In this document: positions 21,538 through 31,124 of the stretch, one piece after another
Position numbering within the stretch: the first letter of the stretch is position 1
How the letters are laid out: each line of letters starts with the position of its first letter
Origin: Mycolicibacter senuensis
Lineage (GTDB): Bacteria > Actinomycetota > Actinomycetes > Mycobacteriales > Mycobacteriaceae
Length of the DNA: 64,000 nt
Direction of reading: 5' to 3'
NCBI RefSeq assembly: GCF_002101885.1
Contig: NZ_LQPS01000035.1
Location: 62,001-126,000, forward strand
Notes under the pieces: model-generated
What the model saw: only the letters and a program-made list of their open reading frames with translations
The model's database searches: none
What the model was told of the DNA's origin: nothing
Made by a program: the position numbers and the translations under genes

Positions 21538-22527
21538 GTGGTGTCAGCAATTCCGGAATTCGAAACGCAGCTGCGCGGCTTCGATCGCAATGAGGTCTCC
21601 AATTACATTGCGCGTCTCCATCACAAAATCGAAATTCTGCAGCAGAACGCCAAATCACTCGACGCCGTCAAAGCGCAGGGTCGATTTGACCGGGAACAGC
21701 TCGCCGCCGAGGTGAAACGGCTGCAGAACGACATTGTCCGGATGACCGCCGACGCCGAGGCGCAACGGCAGGAACTCACCGCGGAACTGGCACAACTGCA
21801 AAGCCAGTTCGAGCAGGTCAGCGGTCCGGTCGACTCGGTGGAAGGCATGTCGGATCGCATCTCGCGGATGATGCGGATCGCCTCCGAGGAAGCCCGTCGC
21901 ACCAAGGAACTGGCCCAACAGGACGCCGAGTCGCTGACCGAGGAACTTCGCGAGCAACTGGAGGCCGCCCGGTACGACCGCGCCGCCGCCGGCGAGGCGT
22001 TGGCTGAACTGCAGGCCTCCGCCAACTCGCGGCGGGCGAAGATCCTCGACGTCGCGACCGCCGAGGCCGAGGAGATCCTTCGGCTCGCGCACCGGGAACG
22101 CGACCAGATCACCCGGGAGATCGAAGACGCCGAGCGCAGCCGCCGCGAGGTCTACCAGCGGCTGGCCGAAGAGGACGAGCGCAACCGCCGCGCGGCGCAG
22201 GAGGCCCTCGACGAGCAGGTCAAGCTGGCCTGGGAGGAAGACGAGAACAACCGCCGGGAGGCGCGGCGGCGACTGGACCAGAAGATGCAGGCCGCGTGGG
22301 AGCAGACCGAGGCCAGCATCGCCAAGCTCGACGCGGAAGCCCGGCTGGAAGCCTCGACGCTGATCGCCACTGCCCAGCGGGAGGCCAACGCGCTCGGCGA
22401 GCGGACTCGGACGGCGGTGGAGCTGCTGGGACGGGAGCGGGCCGGAATCCTGACGCATCTCAACGCGATCAGGAGCTGGATCGACACCGCCGTCGGCGAC
22501 GACGGCGAGCGGCATTCCTCGGCTTGA
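21538..22527 (+). CDS. DivIVA/FilP-like coiled-coil protein (cassette gene B)
   Basis: A 329-residue cytosolic protein. Residues 4-40 ([20 protein letters not shown] and onward) resemble the short DivIVA/FilP-type N-terminal motif R-G-[FY]-[DN]-R-x-[EQ]-V. The rest is coiled coil rich in Glu, Arg, Ala and Gln. A conserved block, [20 protein letters not shown], breaks the heptads near residues 100-120, and two copies of an EEDExNRRxA unit lie near residues 225-270. It ends in a short HSSA tail. The GTG at 21538 follows GGAGGAG by eight bases; a second GTG is adjacent. It is collinear with gene C and roughly three quarters identical by eye. DivIVA-like proteins organise poles or filaments in actinobacteria; that role here is inference. 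Confidence 0.78.
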   Translation: MVSAIPEFETQLRGFDRNEVSNYIARLHHKIEILQQNAKSLDAVKAQGRFDREQLAAEVKRLQNDIVRMTADAEAQRQELTAELAQLQSQFEQVSGPVDSVEGMSDRISRMMRIASEEARRTKELAQQDAESLTEELREQLEAARYDRAAAGEALAELQASANSRRAKILDVATAEAEEILRLAHRERDQITREIEDAERSRREVYQRLAEEDERNRRAAQEALDEQVKLAWEEDENNRREARRRLDQKMQAAWEQTEASIAKLDAEARLEASTLIATAQREANALGERTRTAVELLGRERAGILTHLNAIRSWIDTAVGDDGERHSSA

Positions 22528-22579
22528 AGCAAACGGCGGATCCTCCGGACGGGCAAAAGAGTCCTCATTTCGCGGAAGC

Positions 22580-22602
22580 CGTCCGCACCTAAGCGGACGT
22601 TT
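22580..22602 (+). terminator. Possible weak terminator after gene B
   Basis: A seven-base stem, CGTCCGC / GCGGACG, with a six-base loop, followed by only TTTG. It lies 53 bases after the gene B stop and just before the gene C promoter. The short T-run makes efficient intrinsic termination uncertain. Confidence 0.35.
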
Positions 22603-22618
22603 GCCCACCGTGAGACCG

Positions 22619-22647
22619 GTGACACGCATTGCCGGGTCTGATACGCT
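22619..22647 (+). promoter_or_regulatory. Promoter of coiled-coil gene C
   Basis: GTGACA (22619-22624) and TACGCT (22642-22647) with 17-base spacing. The GGTCTG-TACGCT-TCGCACGG core matches the gene B promoter. A leader of about 115 bases follows, with a possible eight-codon upstream frame (GTG at 22658 to TAG at 22684) and an AGGAG site before the start. Confidence 0.6.
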
Positions 22648-22768
22648 CCGTCGCACGGTGAGTTGGATGAGCATGCCCATTTAGGCTCGCGCACAAGCTA
22701 ACTCAGTGGAACGCTGCTTGGCTGCGGAACCGAGAACCGAACCCGACAGGTACCTAGGAGTAACGCCG

Positions 22769-23845
22769 GTGGCGCTGGAGATTCCGGAATTCGAAACGCA
22801 GATGCGCGGTTTCGATCGCAATGAGGTTGCCGACTACATCGCTCGTCTGCACCACGAGATCGATATCCTGCAGGACCGCAACAAGTCCCTCGAGGCCGCC
22901 AAGTCGCAAACTCGATTCGACCGGGAGCAACTCGGCGCGGAGGTCACCCGGCTGCAGAACGACATCGTGCGGTTGACCGCTGAAGCGGACTCCGAACGGC
23001 AACGCCTCACCGGCGAACTGGCGCAACTGCAAAGCCAGTTCGAGCAGGTCACCGGCCCGGTCAACTCGGTGGAGGGAATGTCGGACCGGATCGCGCGGAT
23101 GATGCGCATCGCCTCCGAGGAAGCGCGGCGCACCAAGGAACTGGCCCAACAGGACGCCGAGTCGCTGACCGGACAACTGCGCGAGCAGTTGGAGGCGGCC
23201 AGCCACGACCGTGCCGCCGCCAGCGAGGCGCTGGCCGAATTTCAGGCTTCCACCAACGCGCGCCGGGCGAAGATCCTCGATGCCGCGACCGCCGAGGCCG
23301 ATGAGATCCTGCGGATCGCGCACGAGGAGCGCAGCCGCATCGCCCAGGAGATCGAAGAGGCCGAGCGCAGCCGCCGCGAGGTCTACCAGCGTCTCGCCGA
23401 GGAGGACGAGCGCAACCGCCGTGCGGCGCAGGAGTCCCTGGACCAGCAGATCAAGCTGGCCTGGGAGGAAGACGAACGCAACCGCCGGGAAGCCCAGCAC
23501 CGGCTGGACCAGAAGATGCAGGCGGCCTGGGAGCAGGCCGAGGCGAACATCGCCAAGCTCGACAAGGAAGCCCGGCTGGAGGCGTCCTCGTTGATCGCCA
23601 CCACCAAACGCGAGGCCAAACAGCTCACCGAGCGCACCCAGTCCGAAGTGGCTCTGCTGGTACGGGAGCGATCCGGCATCGTCACCCACCTCAACGAGAT
23701 CCGCAACTGGATCGACACCGCCGTGGGCGAGAACCTGCGGGCCGCCGACGACGTCGCGTCCGACGACGAACTCGAGGCCGAACCGGCCGAGACCGACGAC
23801 AGCGACACCGACGCAGCCGACAGCGACACCGCCGCCGACGAGTAG
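22769..23845 (+). CDS. DivIVA/FilP-like coiled-coil protein with acidic tail (cassette gene C)
   Basis: A 358-residue paralogue of gene B with the same layout: N-terminal [20 protein letters not shown], the conserved [20 protein letters not shown] block, long coiled coil, and two repeats containing [11 protein letters not shown] and [12 protein letters not shown]. Unlike B it ends in about 35 residues of Asp/Glu/Ala (from [18 protein letters not shown]), an acidic disordered tail. The frame is open from 22706, but the GTG at 22769 aligns with the B start and follows AGGAG by eight bases. No membrane or signal segments. Paralogous coiled coils of this kind could co-assemble; this is inference. 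Confidence 0.78.
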   Translation: MALEIPEFETQMRGFDRNEVADYIARLHHEIDILQDRNKSLEAAKSQTRFDREQLGAEVTRLQNDIVRLTAEADSERQRLTGELAQLQSQFEQVTGPVNSVEGMSDRIARMMRIASEEARRTKELAQQDAESLTGQLREQLEAASHDRAAASEALAEFQASTNARRAKILDAATAEADEILRIAHEERSRIAQEIEEAERSRREVYQRLAEEDERNRRAAQESLDQQIKLAWEEDERNRREAQHRLDQKMQAAWEQAEANIAKLDKEARLEASSLIATTKREAKQLTERTQSEVALLVRERSGIVTHLNEIRNWIDTAVGENLRAADDVASDDELEAEPAETDDSDTDAADSDTAADE

Positions 23846-23862
23846 ACGTCCCGGACCGCCGG

Positions 23863-24327
23863 CTAGGCCGAGGAACGCGCCCGCAGCAGCTCCAGCGCCG
23901 TATCGGCGTGGGTGGCCATGGAGAACTCGCTGGCGATCACGCCCAGCACGGTGCGGTCGGTGTCGATGACGAACGTGGTCCGCTTCACCGGCAGCAGCTT
24001 GCCCAGCAGCCCGCGCTTGACGCCGAACTGGCCGGCCACCGTGCCCGCGGTGTCGGACAGCAGCGGGTAGTCGAAGCCCTGCTGGTCGGCGAATTCGGCC
24101 TGCTTGGCCACCGCGTCGGCGCTGATGCCGACCCGTTGCGCCCCGACCGCGGCGAACTCGCCGGCCAGATCGCGGAAGTGGCACGCCTCCTTGGTGCAGC
24201 CGGGCGTCATTGCCGCCGGGTAGAAGAACAGTACGACCGGCCCGTCGGCCAGCAGCGCACTGAGTCGCCGCGGTGTGCCGGTCTGGTCGGGGAGTCCGAA
24301 GTCGGCCACGGTGTCGCCAGTTTTCAT
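23863..24327 (-). CDS. bcpB: Peroxiredoxin of the BCP/PrxQ type
   Basis: A 154-residue thiol peroxidase that reduces hydroperoxides. The active site [13 protein letters not shown] has the peroxidatic Cys44 and a probable resolving Cys49 five residues later, as in alpha2-type PrxQ enzymes, with the conserved Thr and a downstream Arg near KRTTFVID. Corresponds to BcpB (Rv1608c). Convergent with cassette gene C and divergent from trpE. Confidence 0.93.
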   Translation of the reverse strand: MKTGDTVADFGLPDQTGTPRRLSALLADGPVVLFFYPAAMTPGCTKEACHFRDLAGEFAAVGAQRVGISADAVAKQAEFADQQGFDYPLLSDTAGTVAGQFGVKRGLLGKLLPVKRTTFVIDTDRTVLGVIASEFSMATHADTALELLRARSSA

Positions 24328-24378
24328 GGCCGCCAGGCTACTCCCGGCCGCACGGGTGGGGTCTGGGAAGATGGGCCC

Positions 24379-25914
24379 GTGCAAACCCCCAGCAACGCCG
24401 GCGTCACGTCCAGGGCGGACTTTCGGGCGCTGGCCGCCGAGCACCGCGTGGTCCCGGTGATCCGCAAGGTGCTGGCCGATGCCGAGACCCCGCTGTCGGC
24501 CTACCGCAAGCTGGCCGCGAACCGGCCCGGCACCTTCCTGCTGGAATCGGCCGAGAACGGTCGGTCCTGGTCGCGGTGGTCGTTCATCGGTGCCGGGACG
24601 TCGTCGGCGCTGACGGTTCGGGACGGCCAAGCGGTGTGGCTGGGTCAGGTGCCCCAGGACGCTCCCACCGGCGGCGACCCGCTGCAGGCGCTGCGCGAGA
24701 CGCTGGAACTGCTGGAAACGGCCGCCATTCCCGGGCTGCCGCCGCTGTCGAGTGGTCTGGTGGGCTTTTTCGCCTACGACATGGTGCGCCGGCTGGAACG
24801 CCTTCCGGAGCTGGCCGTCGACGACCTGCAGCTGCCCGACATGCTGTTGCTGCTGGCCACCGACATGGCCGCGGTCGACCACCACGAGGGCACCATCACG
24901 CTGATCGCCAATGCGGTCAACTGGAACGGCACCGACGAGCGGGTCGACGAAGCCTACGACGACGCGATCGCCCGGCTCGACGTGATGACCGCGGCGCTGA
25001 GTCAGCCGCTGGAGTCCAGCGTCGCCACCTTCGACCGGCCCGATCCGGTCTACCGGCGGCAGCGCACCCCCGAGGACTACGGCGCCATCGTCGACCGGCT
25101 GGTCGGTGAGATCGAGGCCGGCGAGGCGTTTCAGGTGGTGCCGTCGCAGCGTTTCGAGATGGACACCGACGTGGATCCCATCGATGTCTACCGGATGCTG
25201 CGGGTGTCCAATCCGAGCCCGTACATGTATCTGCTGCAAGTGCCCGATGACGTGGGGGGAGTGGCCTTTTCGATCGTGGGTTCCAGCCCCGAGGCATTGG
25301 TGACGGTCCAGGACGGCCGGGCGACCACCCACCCGATCGCCGGAACCCGCTGGCGCGGCGCGACCGAGGAGGAAGACCAGCTCCTGGGCAAGGATCTGCT
25401 CAACGACGAGAAGGAGCGCGCCGAGCACCTGATGCTGGTCGACCTCGGGCGCAACGATCTGGGCCGGGTATGCGTACCGGGCACGGTGCGGGTCTCCGAT
25501 TACAGCCACATCGAGCGCTACAGCCACGTCATGCACCTGGTCTCGACGGTCAGCGGGCTGCTCGCCGAGGACCGCACCGCGCTGGACGCGGTGACCGCCT
25601 GCTTCCCGGCCGGCACGCTGTCCGGGGCGCCCAAGGTGCGCGCCATGGAGTTGATCGAAGAGGTCGAGAAGACCCGCCGCGGGCTCTACGGCGGTGTGGT
25701 CGGCTATCTCGACTTCGCCGGCAACGCCGACTTCGCGATCGCGATCCGCACCGCGTTGCTGGCCGGAGGTACCGCTTACGTGCAGGCCGGCGGCGGCGTG
25801 GTGGCCGACTCCAACGGCCCGTATGAGTACACCGAAGCCTCCAACAAGGCCCGCGCGGTGCTGGCGGCGATCGCGGCCGCCGAAACGCTGACTGCCCCCG
25901 GCAGCGATGACTGA
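24379..25914 (+). CDS. trpE: Anthranilate synthase component I
   Basis: Makes anthranilate from chorismate, with the glutaminase TrpG encoded elsewhere. The 511-residue protein has the feedback-site motif [18 protein letters not shown] near the N-terminus (the L-L-E-S part binds tryptophan), then [62 protein letters not shown] and [11 protein letters not shown] of the chorismate-binding domain. Start is GTG at 24379; the frame is open upstream through bcpB antisense. It overlaps the following membrane gene by eight bases. Confidence 0.96.
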   Translation: MQTPSNAGVTSRADFRALAAEHRVVPVIRKVLADAETPLSAYRKLAANRPGTFLLESAENGRSWSRWSFIGAGTSSALTVRDGQAVWLGQVPQDAPTGGDPLQALRETLELLETAAIPGLPPLSSGLVGFFAYDMVRRLERLPELAVDDLQLPDMLLLLATDMAAVDHHEGTITLIANAVNWNGTDERVDEAYDDAIARLDVMTAALSQPLESSVATFDRPDPVYRRQRTPEDYGAIVDRLVGEIEAGEAFQVVPSQRFEMDTDVDPIDVYRMLRVSNPSPYMYLLQVPDDVGGVAFSIVGSSPEALVTVQDGRATTHPIAGTRWRGATEEEDQLLGKDLLNDEKERAEHLMLVDLGRNDLGRVCVPGTVRVSDYSHIERYSHVMHLVSTVSGLLAEDRTALDAVTACFPAGTLSGAPKVRAMELIEEVEKTRRGLYGGVVGYLDFAGNADFAIAIRTALLAGGTAYVQAGGGVVADSNGPYEYTEASNKARAVLAAIAAAETLTAPGSDD

Positions 25915-26554
25915 GGATCGGGCCCGGGGCGGCAAGCGGGTACTGCGTGTGGCGCAACTGCTGCTGGTGCTGGCCGCCGGCGGGTTGTGGGGCGCCTCGC
26001 GGCTGCCGTGGGTGCTGATCCACTCGTCCGACGGGCTGGGGCAGCCCAAGGACGTCACGGTCACCGGCGCGTCGTGGTCGACGGCGCTGGTGCCCCTGGC
26101 GCTGCTGTGCCTGGCCGCCGCGGTCGCCACGGTGGCGGTGCGGGGCTGGAAATTACGGGTGCTGGCCGTGTTGATGGCCGCAGTGAGCCTGGCAGCCGGA
26201 TATCTGGCCGTCAGCATGTGGGTGGTTCGCGACATCACGCTGCGGGCCCTCGACATCGCCGAGATCCCGCTGACATCGCTGCTGGCATCCGACCGGCGCC
26301 TCACCGGCGCGGTGTTGAGCCTGCTGGCAGCCCTGGCTGTGCTGGCCGCTGCGGCGCTGCTGATGCGGGCCGCCGCACACCACACCGACGACAACGCCAA
26401 ATACGAGACGCCGGCGGCGCGGCGGGCGGCCACGCGGGGCGCCGACGCCGTCGCCGGTGCCTCAGAGATGTCGGAACGAATGATGTGGGACGCGCTCGAC
26501 GAGGGTTGCGACCCGACAGACCCGCCGCCCGGCCCGGACGCCGAGGGCCGGTGA
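25907..26554 (+). CDS. Trp-region conserved membrane protein (TIGR02234/TrpP type)
   Basis: A 215-residue protein with four hydrophobic helices: [59 protein letters not shown] and [18 protein letters not shown], followed by a polar C-terminus of about 60 residues. This is the Rv1610-type membrane protein regularly found between trpE and trpC in actinobacteria. A role in tryptophan uptake or sensing has been guessed from context but is not shown. Starts inside the trpE end, so it is translationally coupled. Confidence 0.8.
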   Translation: MTEDRARGGKRVLRVAQLLLVLAAGGLWGASRLPWVLIHSSDGLGQPKDVTVTGASWSTALVPLALLCLAAAVATVAVRGWKLRVLAVLMAAVSLAAGYLAVSMWVVRDITLRALDIAEIPLTSLLASDRRLTGAVLSLLAALAVLAAAALLMRAAAHHTDDNAKYETPAARRAATRGADAVAGASEMSERMMWDALDEGCDPTDPPPGPDAEGR

Positions 26555-26634
26555 CACCGGTGGCGGTGACGGTGGTTACCCTTCGATGAAGGTCCCGGAC
26601 AAGGGGAGCCAAGCGGGGAGAGGAACCGGCAGAC

Positions 26635-27453
26635 ATGAGTTCGGCAACCGTGCTCGACTCCATCATCGAGGGAGTCTGCGCCGACGTTGCCGCCCGGGAG
26701 GCCGTGGTCAGCCTGGCGGAAGTCAAGGCGGCAGCCGAGGCCATGCCCGCGCCGCGAGACGTCATGGCAGCCCTGCGAGAGCCCGGAATCGCGGTCATCG
26801 CCGAGGTCAAACGCGCCAGCCCGTCCAAGGGGCAACTGGCCCCGATCGCCGATCCGGCCGAACTCGCCTGCGCCTACGCCGACGGCGGTGCCCGCGCGAT
26901 CAGCGTGCTGACCGAACAGCGCCGCTTCAACGGCTCGCTCGCGGACCTCGACGCGGTCCGCGCCGCGGTGTCGGTTCCGGTCCTGCGCAAAGACTTCATC
27001 GTGCGGCCCTACCAGATTCACGAAGCCCGGGCCCACGGCGCTGACATGCTGCTGCTCATCGTCGCCGCACTCGAACAGCAAGCCCTGGTCTCGATGCTGG
27101 ACCGCACCGAGTCGCTCGGGATGACCGCTCTGGTCGAGGTGCACACCGAGGAAGAGGCCGACCGGGCCCTGACCGCCGGCGCCAAGGTGATCGGGGTCAA
27201 CGCCCGCGACTTGCACACGCTGGAGGTCGACCGGGACTGCTTTGCGCGGATCGCGCCGGGCCTGCCGACCGAGGTGGTCAAGATCGCCGAGTCCGGTGTG
27301 CGCGGCACCGCGGACCTGCTGGCCTATGCCGGTGCCGGCGCGGACGCCGTCCTCGTCGGCGAGGGCCTGGTCACCAGTGGCGACCCGCGGGCGGCCGTTG
27401 CCGATTTGGTCAGTGCGGGTAAGCATCCGTCCTGCCCGAAGCCCGCCCGCTAA
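26635..27453 (+). CDS. trpC: Indole-3-glycerol phosphate synthase
   Basis: Ring-closing decarboxylation of CdRP to indole-3-glycerol phosphate. The 272-residue barrel is monofunctional and shows [12 protein letters not shown] with the catalytic Lys, [18 protein letters not shown] with the second Lys, [15 protein letters not shown] and [15 protein letters not shown], and KIAESGVRG. An 80-base gap precedes it; a possible TACCCT -10 lies at 26577-26582, so it may have a second promoter. trpB starts immediately after its TAA. Confidence 0.96.
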   Translation: MSSATVLDSIIEGVCADVAAREAVVSLAEVKAAAEAMPAPRDVMAALREPGIAVIAEVKRASPSKGQLAPIADPAELACAYADGGARAISVLTEQRRFNGSLADLDAVRAAVSVPVLRKDFIVRPYQIHEARAHGADMLLLIVAALEQQALVSMLDRTESLGMTALVEVHTEEEADRALTAGAKVIGVNARDLHTLEVDRDCFARIAPGLPTEVVKIAESGVRGTADLLAYAGAGADAVLVGEGLVTSGDPRAAVADLVSAGKHPSCPKPAR

Positions 27454-28722
27454 ATGTCGGATACCGCGCACCCGAACCTTCCGCGCGCCAGCGCCGGAGT
27501 CGCCGAACCCAGCCGGCACGATCCCGATGCCCGCGGGCACTTCGGCGCCTACGGCGGCCGCTATGTCGCCGAGGCGTTGATGGCGGTCATCGAGGAGGTC
27601 ACCGCCGCCTACGACAAGGTGCGCAATGACCGGGAGTTTCTCGACACCCTCGACAACCTGCAGACGCATTACACCGGCCGCCCGTCGCCGCTGTACGAGG
27701 CGCAGCGTCTGACCGCCCACGCCGGCGGCGCCCGCATCTTCTTGAAGCGCGAGGACCTGAACCACACCGGCTCGCACAAGATCAACAACGTGCTGGGCCA
27801 GGCCCTGCTGGCGCGGCGGATGGGCAAGACCCGGGTGATCGCCGAGACCGGTGCCGGTCAGCACGGGGTGGCCACTGCCACCGCCTGCGCCCTGCTGGGC
27901 CTGGAGTGCGTGATCTACATGGGAGCCGTCGACACCCGCCGCCAGGCGCTCAATGTGGCTCGGATGCGGTTGCTGGGCGCCGAGGTGGTCTCGGTGGAAT
28001 CGGGCTCGCAGACGCTCAAGGACGCCATCAACGATGCGTTCCGGGACTGGGTGACCAACGCCGATCGCACCTACTACTGCTTCGGAACCGCGGCCGGGCC
28101 GCACCCGTTCCCGACCATGGTGCGCGACTTCCAGCGGATCGTCGGGCTGGAAACCCGCACGCAGATCCAGCAGCTGGCCGGCCGGCTGCCCGATGCCGTG
28201 GTGGCGTGTGTCGGCGGCGGGTCGAACGCCATCGGCATCTTCCATGCGTTCATCGACGACCCGGCGGTGCGGCTGATCGGGTTCGAAGCCGGCGGCGACG
28301 GCGTGGCCACCGGCCGGCACGCCGCGACGTTCGCCGGCGGATCGCCGGGGGCGTTTCAGGGCTCGTTCTCCTACCTGCTGCAGGACGAGGACGGCCAGAC
28401 CATCGAGTCGCACTCCATCTCGGCGGGTCTGGACTATCCGGGAGTCGGCCCGGAGCACGCCTGGCTGCGCGAGACCGGGCGCGCCGAGTACCAGCCGATC
28501 ACCGACGCCGAGGCGATGGAGGCGTTCGGAATACTCTGCCGCACCGAGGGCATCATCCCGGCGATCGAATCGGCGCACGCGGTGGCCGGCGCGCTCAAGC
28601 TGGCCGCCGAGCTGGGACCGGGCAAGGTCATCGTGGTCAACCTATCCGGACGCGGCGACAAGGACGTCGAAACCGCCGGGAAATGGTTCGGCCTGCTGGG
28701 CGACGAGGGCGGCCCGGCATGA
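27454..28722 (+). CDS. trpB: Tryptophan synthase beta chain
   Basis: PLP subunit that joins indole and serine to tryptophan, in an alpha2-beta2 complex with TrpA. The 422 residues show [15 protein letters not shown], the PLP lysine in [37 protein letters not shown], and [13 protein letters not shown] for the phosphate. The ATG directly follows the trpC TAA, and its stop overlaps the trpA start. Confidence 0.97.
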   Translation: MSDTAHPNLPRASAGVAEPSRHDPDARGHFGAYGGRYVAEALMAVIEEVTAAYDKVRNDREFLDTLDNLQTHYTGRPSPLYEAQRLTAHAGGARIFLKREDLNHTGSHKINNVLGQALLARRMGKTRVIAETGAGQHGVATATACALLGLECVIYMGAVDTRRQALNVARMRLLGAEVVSVESGSQTLKDAINDAFRDWVTNADRTYYCFGTAAGPHPFPTMVRDFQRIVGLETRTQIQQLAGRLPDAVVACVGGGSNAIGIFHAFIDDPAVRLIGFEAGGDGVATGRHAATFAGGSPGAFQGSFSYLLQDEDGQTIESHSISAGLDYPGVGPEHAWLRETGRAEYQPITDAEAMEAFGILCRTEGIIPAIESAHAVAGALKLAAELGPGKVIVVNLSGRGDKDVETAGKWFGLLGDEGGPA

Positions 28723-29525
28723 CCGATCACACCGGTGACCGGCTGGGCCCGATGTTCGCCGCGTGCCGGGCCGAGGGGCGCGCTGCGCTGATCGGCTACC
28801 TTCCCACCGGTTACCCGGACGTGCCGGGGTCGGTCGCGGCGATGACCACCCTGGTCGAATCGGGTTGCGACCTCGTCGAAGTCGGCGTGCCCTACTCCGA
28901 TCCGGGTATGGACGGCCCGACCATCGCACGCGCCACCGAGGTGGCCCTGCAGGGTGGCGTCCGGGTTCGTGACACCTTGACCGCGGTCGAGGCGATCACC
29001 GGTGCCGGCGGCCGTGCGGTGGTGATGACCTATTGGAATCTGGTGCTGCGCTACGGCGTTGACGCGTTCGCCCGCGATCTGGCCTCGGCCGGCGGGCTGG
29101 GGCTGATCACGCCCGATCTGATCGTCGACGAGGCGGACGATTGGCTGGCGGCATCCGAGCAGCACCGGCTGGATCGCATCTTCCTGGTGGCACCGTCGTC
29201 CACACCGCAGCGCTTGGCCGAGACCGCACGGGCATCGAGCGGCTTCGTCTACGCGGCGTCGACGATGGGTGTCACCGGTGTCCGTGACACGGTGTCGAAT
29301 GCGGCGCCGGAACTGGTGCGCAGGGTCCGGGAGGTCTCGGACATTCCGGTCGGGGTGGGTCTGGGTGTGCGTTCCGGGGCGCAGGCCGCCGAGATCGGCG
29401 GTTACACCGACGGTGTCATCGTCGGCTCGGCGCTGGTCACCGCACTCGCCGACGGCCTGGGCGCGCTGCGCTCGCTGAGCGAGGAACTGGCGTCCGGTGT
29501 GCGTCAAAGGATTCCACAGCCATGA
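28719..29525 (+). CDS. trpA: Tryptophan synthase alpha chain
   Basis: Cleaves indole-3-glycerol phosphate and passes indole to TrpB through the tunnel. The 268-residue barrel has [20 protein letters not shown] with the catalytic Glu and Asp, [15 protein letters not shown], and [12 protein letters not shown] for the phosphate. ATG overlaps the trpB stop, and the lgt ATG overlaps its own stop, so lgt belongs to the same transcript. Confidence 0.96.
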   Translation: MTDHTGDRLGPMFAACRAEGRAALIGYLPTGYPDVPGSVAAMTTLVESGCDLVEVGVPYSDPGMDGPTIARATEVALQGGVRVRDTLTAVEAITGAGGRAVVMTYWNLVLRYGVDAFARDLASAGGLGLITPDLIVDEADDWLAASEQHRLDRIFLVAPSSTPQRLAETARASSGFVYAASTMGVTGVRDTVSNAAPELVRRVREVSDIPVGVGLGVRSGAQAAEIGGYTDGVIVGSALVTALADGLGALRSLSEELASGVRQRIPQP

Positions 29526-31078
29526 CGTTGAACTGGCTCACCTACTTTCCCAGTCCGGCTCGCGGTGTCTGGCATCTCGGCCCGGTCCCGATCCGCGCCT
29601 ATGCCCTGTGCATCATCATCGGCATCGTCATCGCCCTGCTGATCGGTGACCGCCGGTGGCGGGCGCGGGGCGGTGAGCCGGGGGTCATCTACGACATCGC
29701 GTTGTGGGCGGTGCCGTTCGGCTTGATCGGTGGGCGGCTGTACCACCTGATGACCGACTGGCGAACCTACTTCGGTGAGGGCGGCGCCGGCTGGGAGGCC
29801 ACGCCGCGGATCTGGGACGGTGGCCTGGGGATCTGGGGTGCGGTGGCACTCGGCGGGATCGGCGCATGGATCGGCTGCCGACGTCGCGGGATCCCGTTAC
29901 CGGCGTTCGGTGACGCTGTCGCGCCCGGGATCGTGTTGGCGCAGGCGATCGGCCGGCTCGGCAACTACTTCAACCAGGAGCTCTACGGCCGCGAGACGAC
30001 CTTGCCGTGGGGTCTGGAGATCTTCTGGCGGGAGGATGCCGCCGGGGTGCGCGATCCGCACTTGCTCGACGGCGTGTCGACCGGCGAACTGTACAAGATC
30101 GTGCAACCGACGTTCCTGTACGAATTGCTCTGGAACCTGGCCGTATTCGTGGTGTTGATCTATGCCGACCGGCGGTTCCGCATGGGGCACGGCCGGTTGT
30201 TCGCGCTCTACGTCGCCGGCTACTGCGTCGGGCGCTTCGGCATCGAACTGCTGCGCGATGACGCGGCCACCCACATCGCCGGGATCCGGGTCAACTCGTT
30301 CACGTCGACGTTCGTGTTCATCGGGGCGGTGGTCTACATCCTGCTCGCCACCAAGGGCCGCGAGGATCCCGACGTCATCCGCCGCGGGTGGGAACCCGGC
30401 GAAGTGGACGACCAGGTCGCTGCGGACGAGCCCGAGCCGGCGCCCGAAGAAGAGTTGGTGGCGGTCGGCGCCGCGAACGGCGTCGGGTCCGTGGTCCGGG
30501 TACCGAAAAGACTTACCGGCGAAGACGAAACCGAGCTGGATGAGGTCGGTGCCGACGCCGGTACCGAGCTCGAAGACGCCGAGAACGCCGAACTCGACGC
30601 GGAGACCGACCAGGACGAGGCCGACGCTGACGAGGCCGAGTCCGACGAACCCGTCGCCGACGCAGGTGACGAAGACGCCGGCGGCGTCGAGGACGAAGCC
30701 GTCGAAGACTCCGGTGGCACAGGCGACGAACCGGCCGAGGACGACGAGCCGGCCGAGGCCGAAGAAGAGCGCGCCGAGGTCGACGAGGGCGGCGAGGAAG
30801 CGGCCGAGGTCCCGGAGTCGGCACCGCAGAGCGATGACCAGGCCGAGGAACCCGACACCGACGACCCTGACGACACCGAAGACCCTGACGACGCCGAAGA
30901 CCCTGAAGACGCTGAAGATTCCGAGGCGGCACCGGAGTCCGACGACGTGCCCGAGGCCGAGGCGGACGCGGTCGCTGCGGCCAACGACGACGCCGAAGAC
31001 CACGAGGAAACCGCGACCGACGACGAGGACGACGAAGACGACGAGGACGACGAGTCTGAGGACTCCGACCAGCGCTGA
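29522..31078 (+). CDS. lgt: Prolipoprotein diacylglyceryl transferase with long acidic C-terminal tail
   Basis: Transfers diacylglycerol from phosphatidylglycerol to the lipobox Cys of prolipoproteins, in the plasma membrane. Residues 1 to about 285 are the multi-helix Lgt core with RIWDGGLGIWGAVALGG and the signature GRLGNYFNQELYGRETTLPW, then WNLAVFVVLIYADRR and GRFGIELLRDD. Residues about 290-518 form a tail dominated by Glu, Asp and Ala with almost no hydrophobic residues. Its last third contains near repeats of DPDDTEDPDDAEDPEDAEDS. Mycobacterial Lgt proteins do have C-terminal extensions; its function is unknown. A terminator follows 11 bases after the stop. Confidence 0.95.
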   Translation: MTLNWLTYFPSPARGVWHLGPVPIRAYALCIIIGIVIALLIGDRRWRARGGEPGVIYDIALWAVPFGLIGGRLYHLMTDWRTYFGEGGAGWEATPRIWDGGLGIWGAVALGGIGAWIGCRRRGIPLPAFGDAVAPGIVLAQAIGRLGNYFNQELYGRETTLPWGLEIFWREDAAGVRDPHLLDGVSTGELYKIVQPTFLYELLWNLAVFVVLIYADRRFRMGHGRLFALYVAGYCVGRFGIELLRDDAATHIAGIRVNSFTSTFVFIGAVVYILLATKGREDPDVIRRGWEPGEVDDQVAADEPEPAPEEELVAVGAANGVGSVVRVPKRLTGEDETELDEVGADAGTELEDAENAELDAETDQDEADADEAESDEPVADAGDEDAGGVEDEAVEDSGGTGDEPAEDDEPAEAEEERAEVDEGGEEAAEVPESAPQSDDQAEEPDTDDPDDTEDPDDAEDPEDAEDSEAAPESDDVPEAEADAVAAANDDAEDHEETATDDEDDEDDEDDESEDSDQR

Positions 31079-31088
31079 TTTTTCTCCC

Positions 31089-31107
31089 ACCGGCATCGCC
31101 GGTTTTT
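31089..31107 (+). terminator. Intrinsic terminator of the trp-lgt operon
   Basis: Six-base stem ACCGGC / GCCGGT with an ATC loop, directly followed by a run of T. It lies 11 bases after the lgt stop, so trpE-trpCBA-lgt transcription should end here. The next gene has its own -10. Confidence 0.75.
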
Positions 31108-31124
31108 CTGGCATGCTGCAAGAC

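Noticed and set aside
23863..28578. A 1571-codon open frame on the minus strand through the trp operon
   Set aside because: Only its last 155 codons are a real gene (bcpB). The rest is antisense to trpE, trpC and trpB, has GC-shadow composition and no family motifs.
30820..31060. Short direct repeats considered as a CRISPR array
   Set aside because: The repeats are contiguous codons for DPDD/TEDPDD in frame with lgt, without spacers of constant length.
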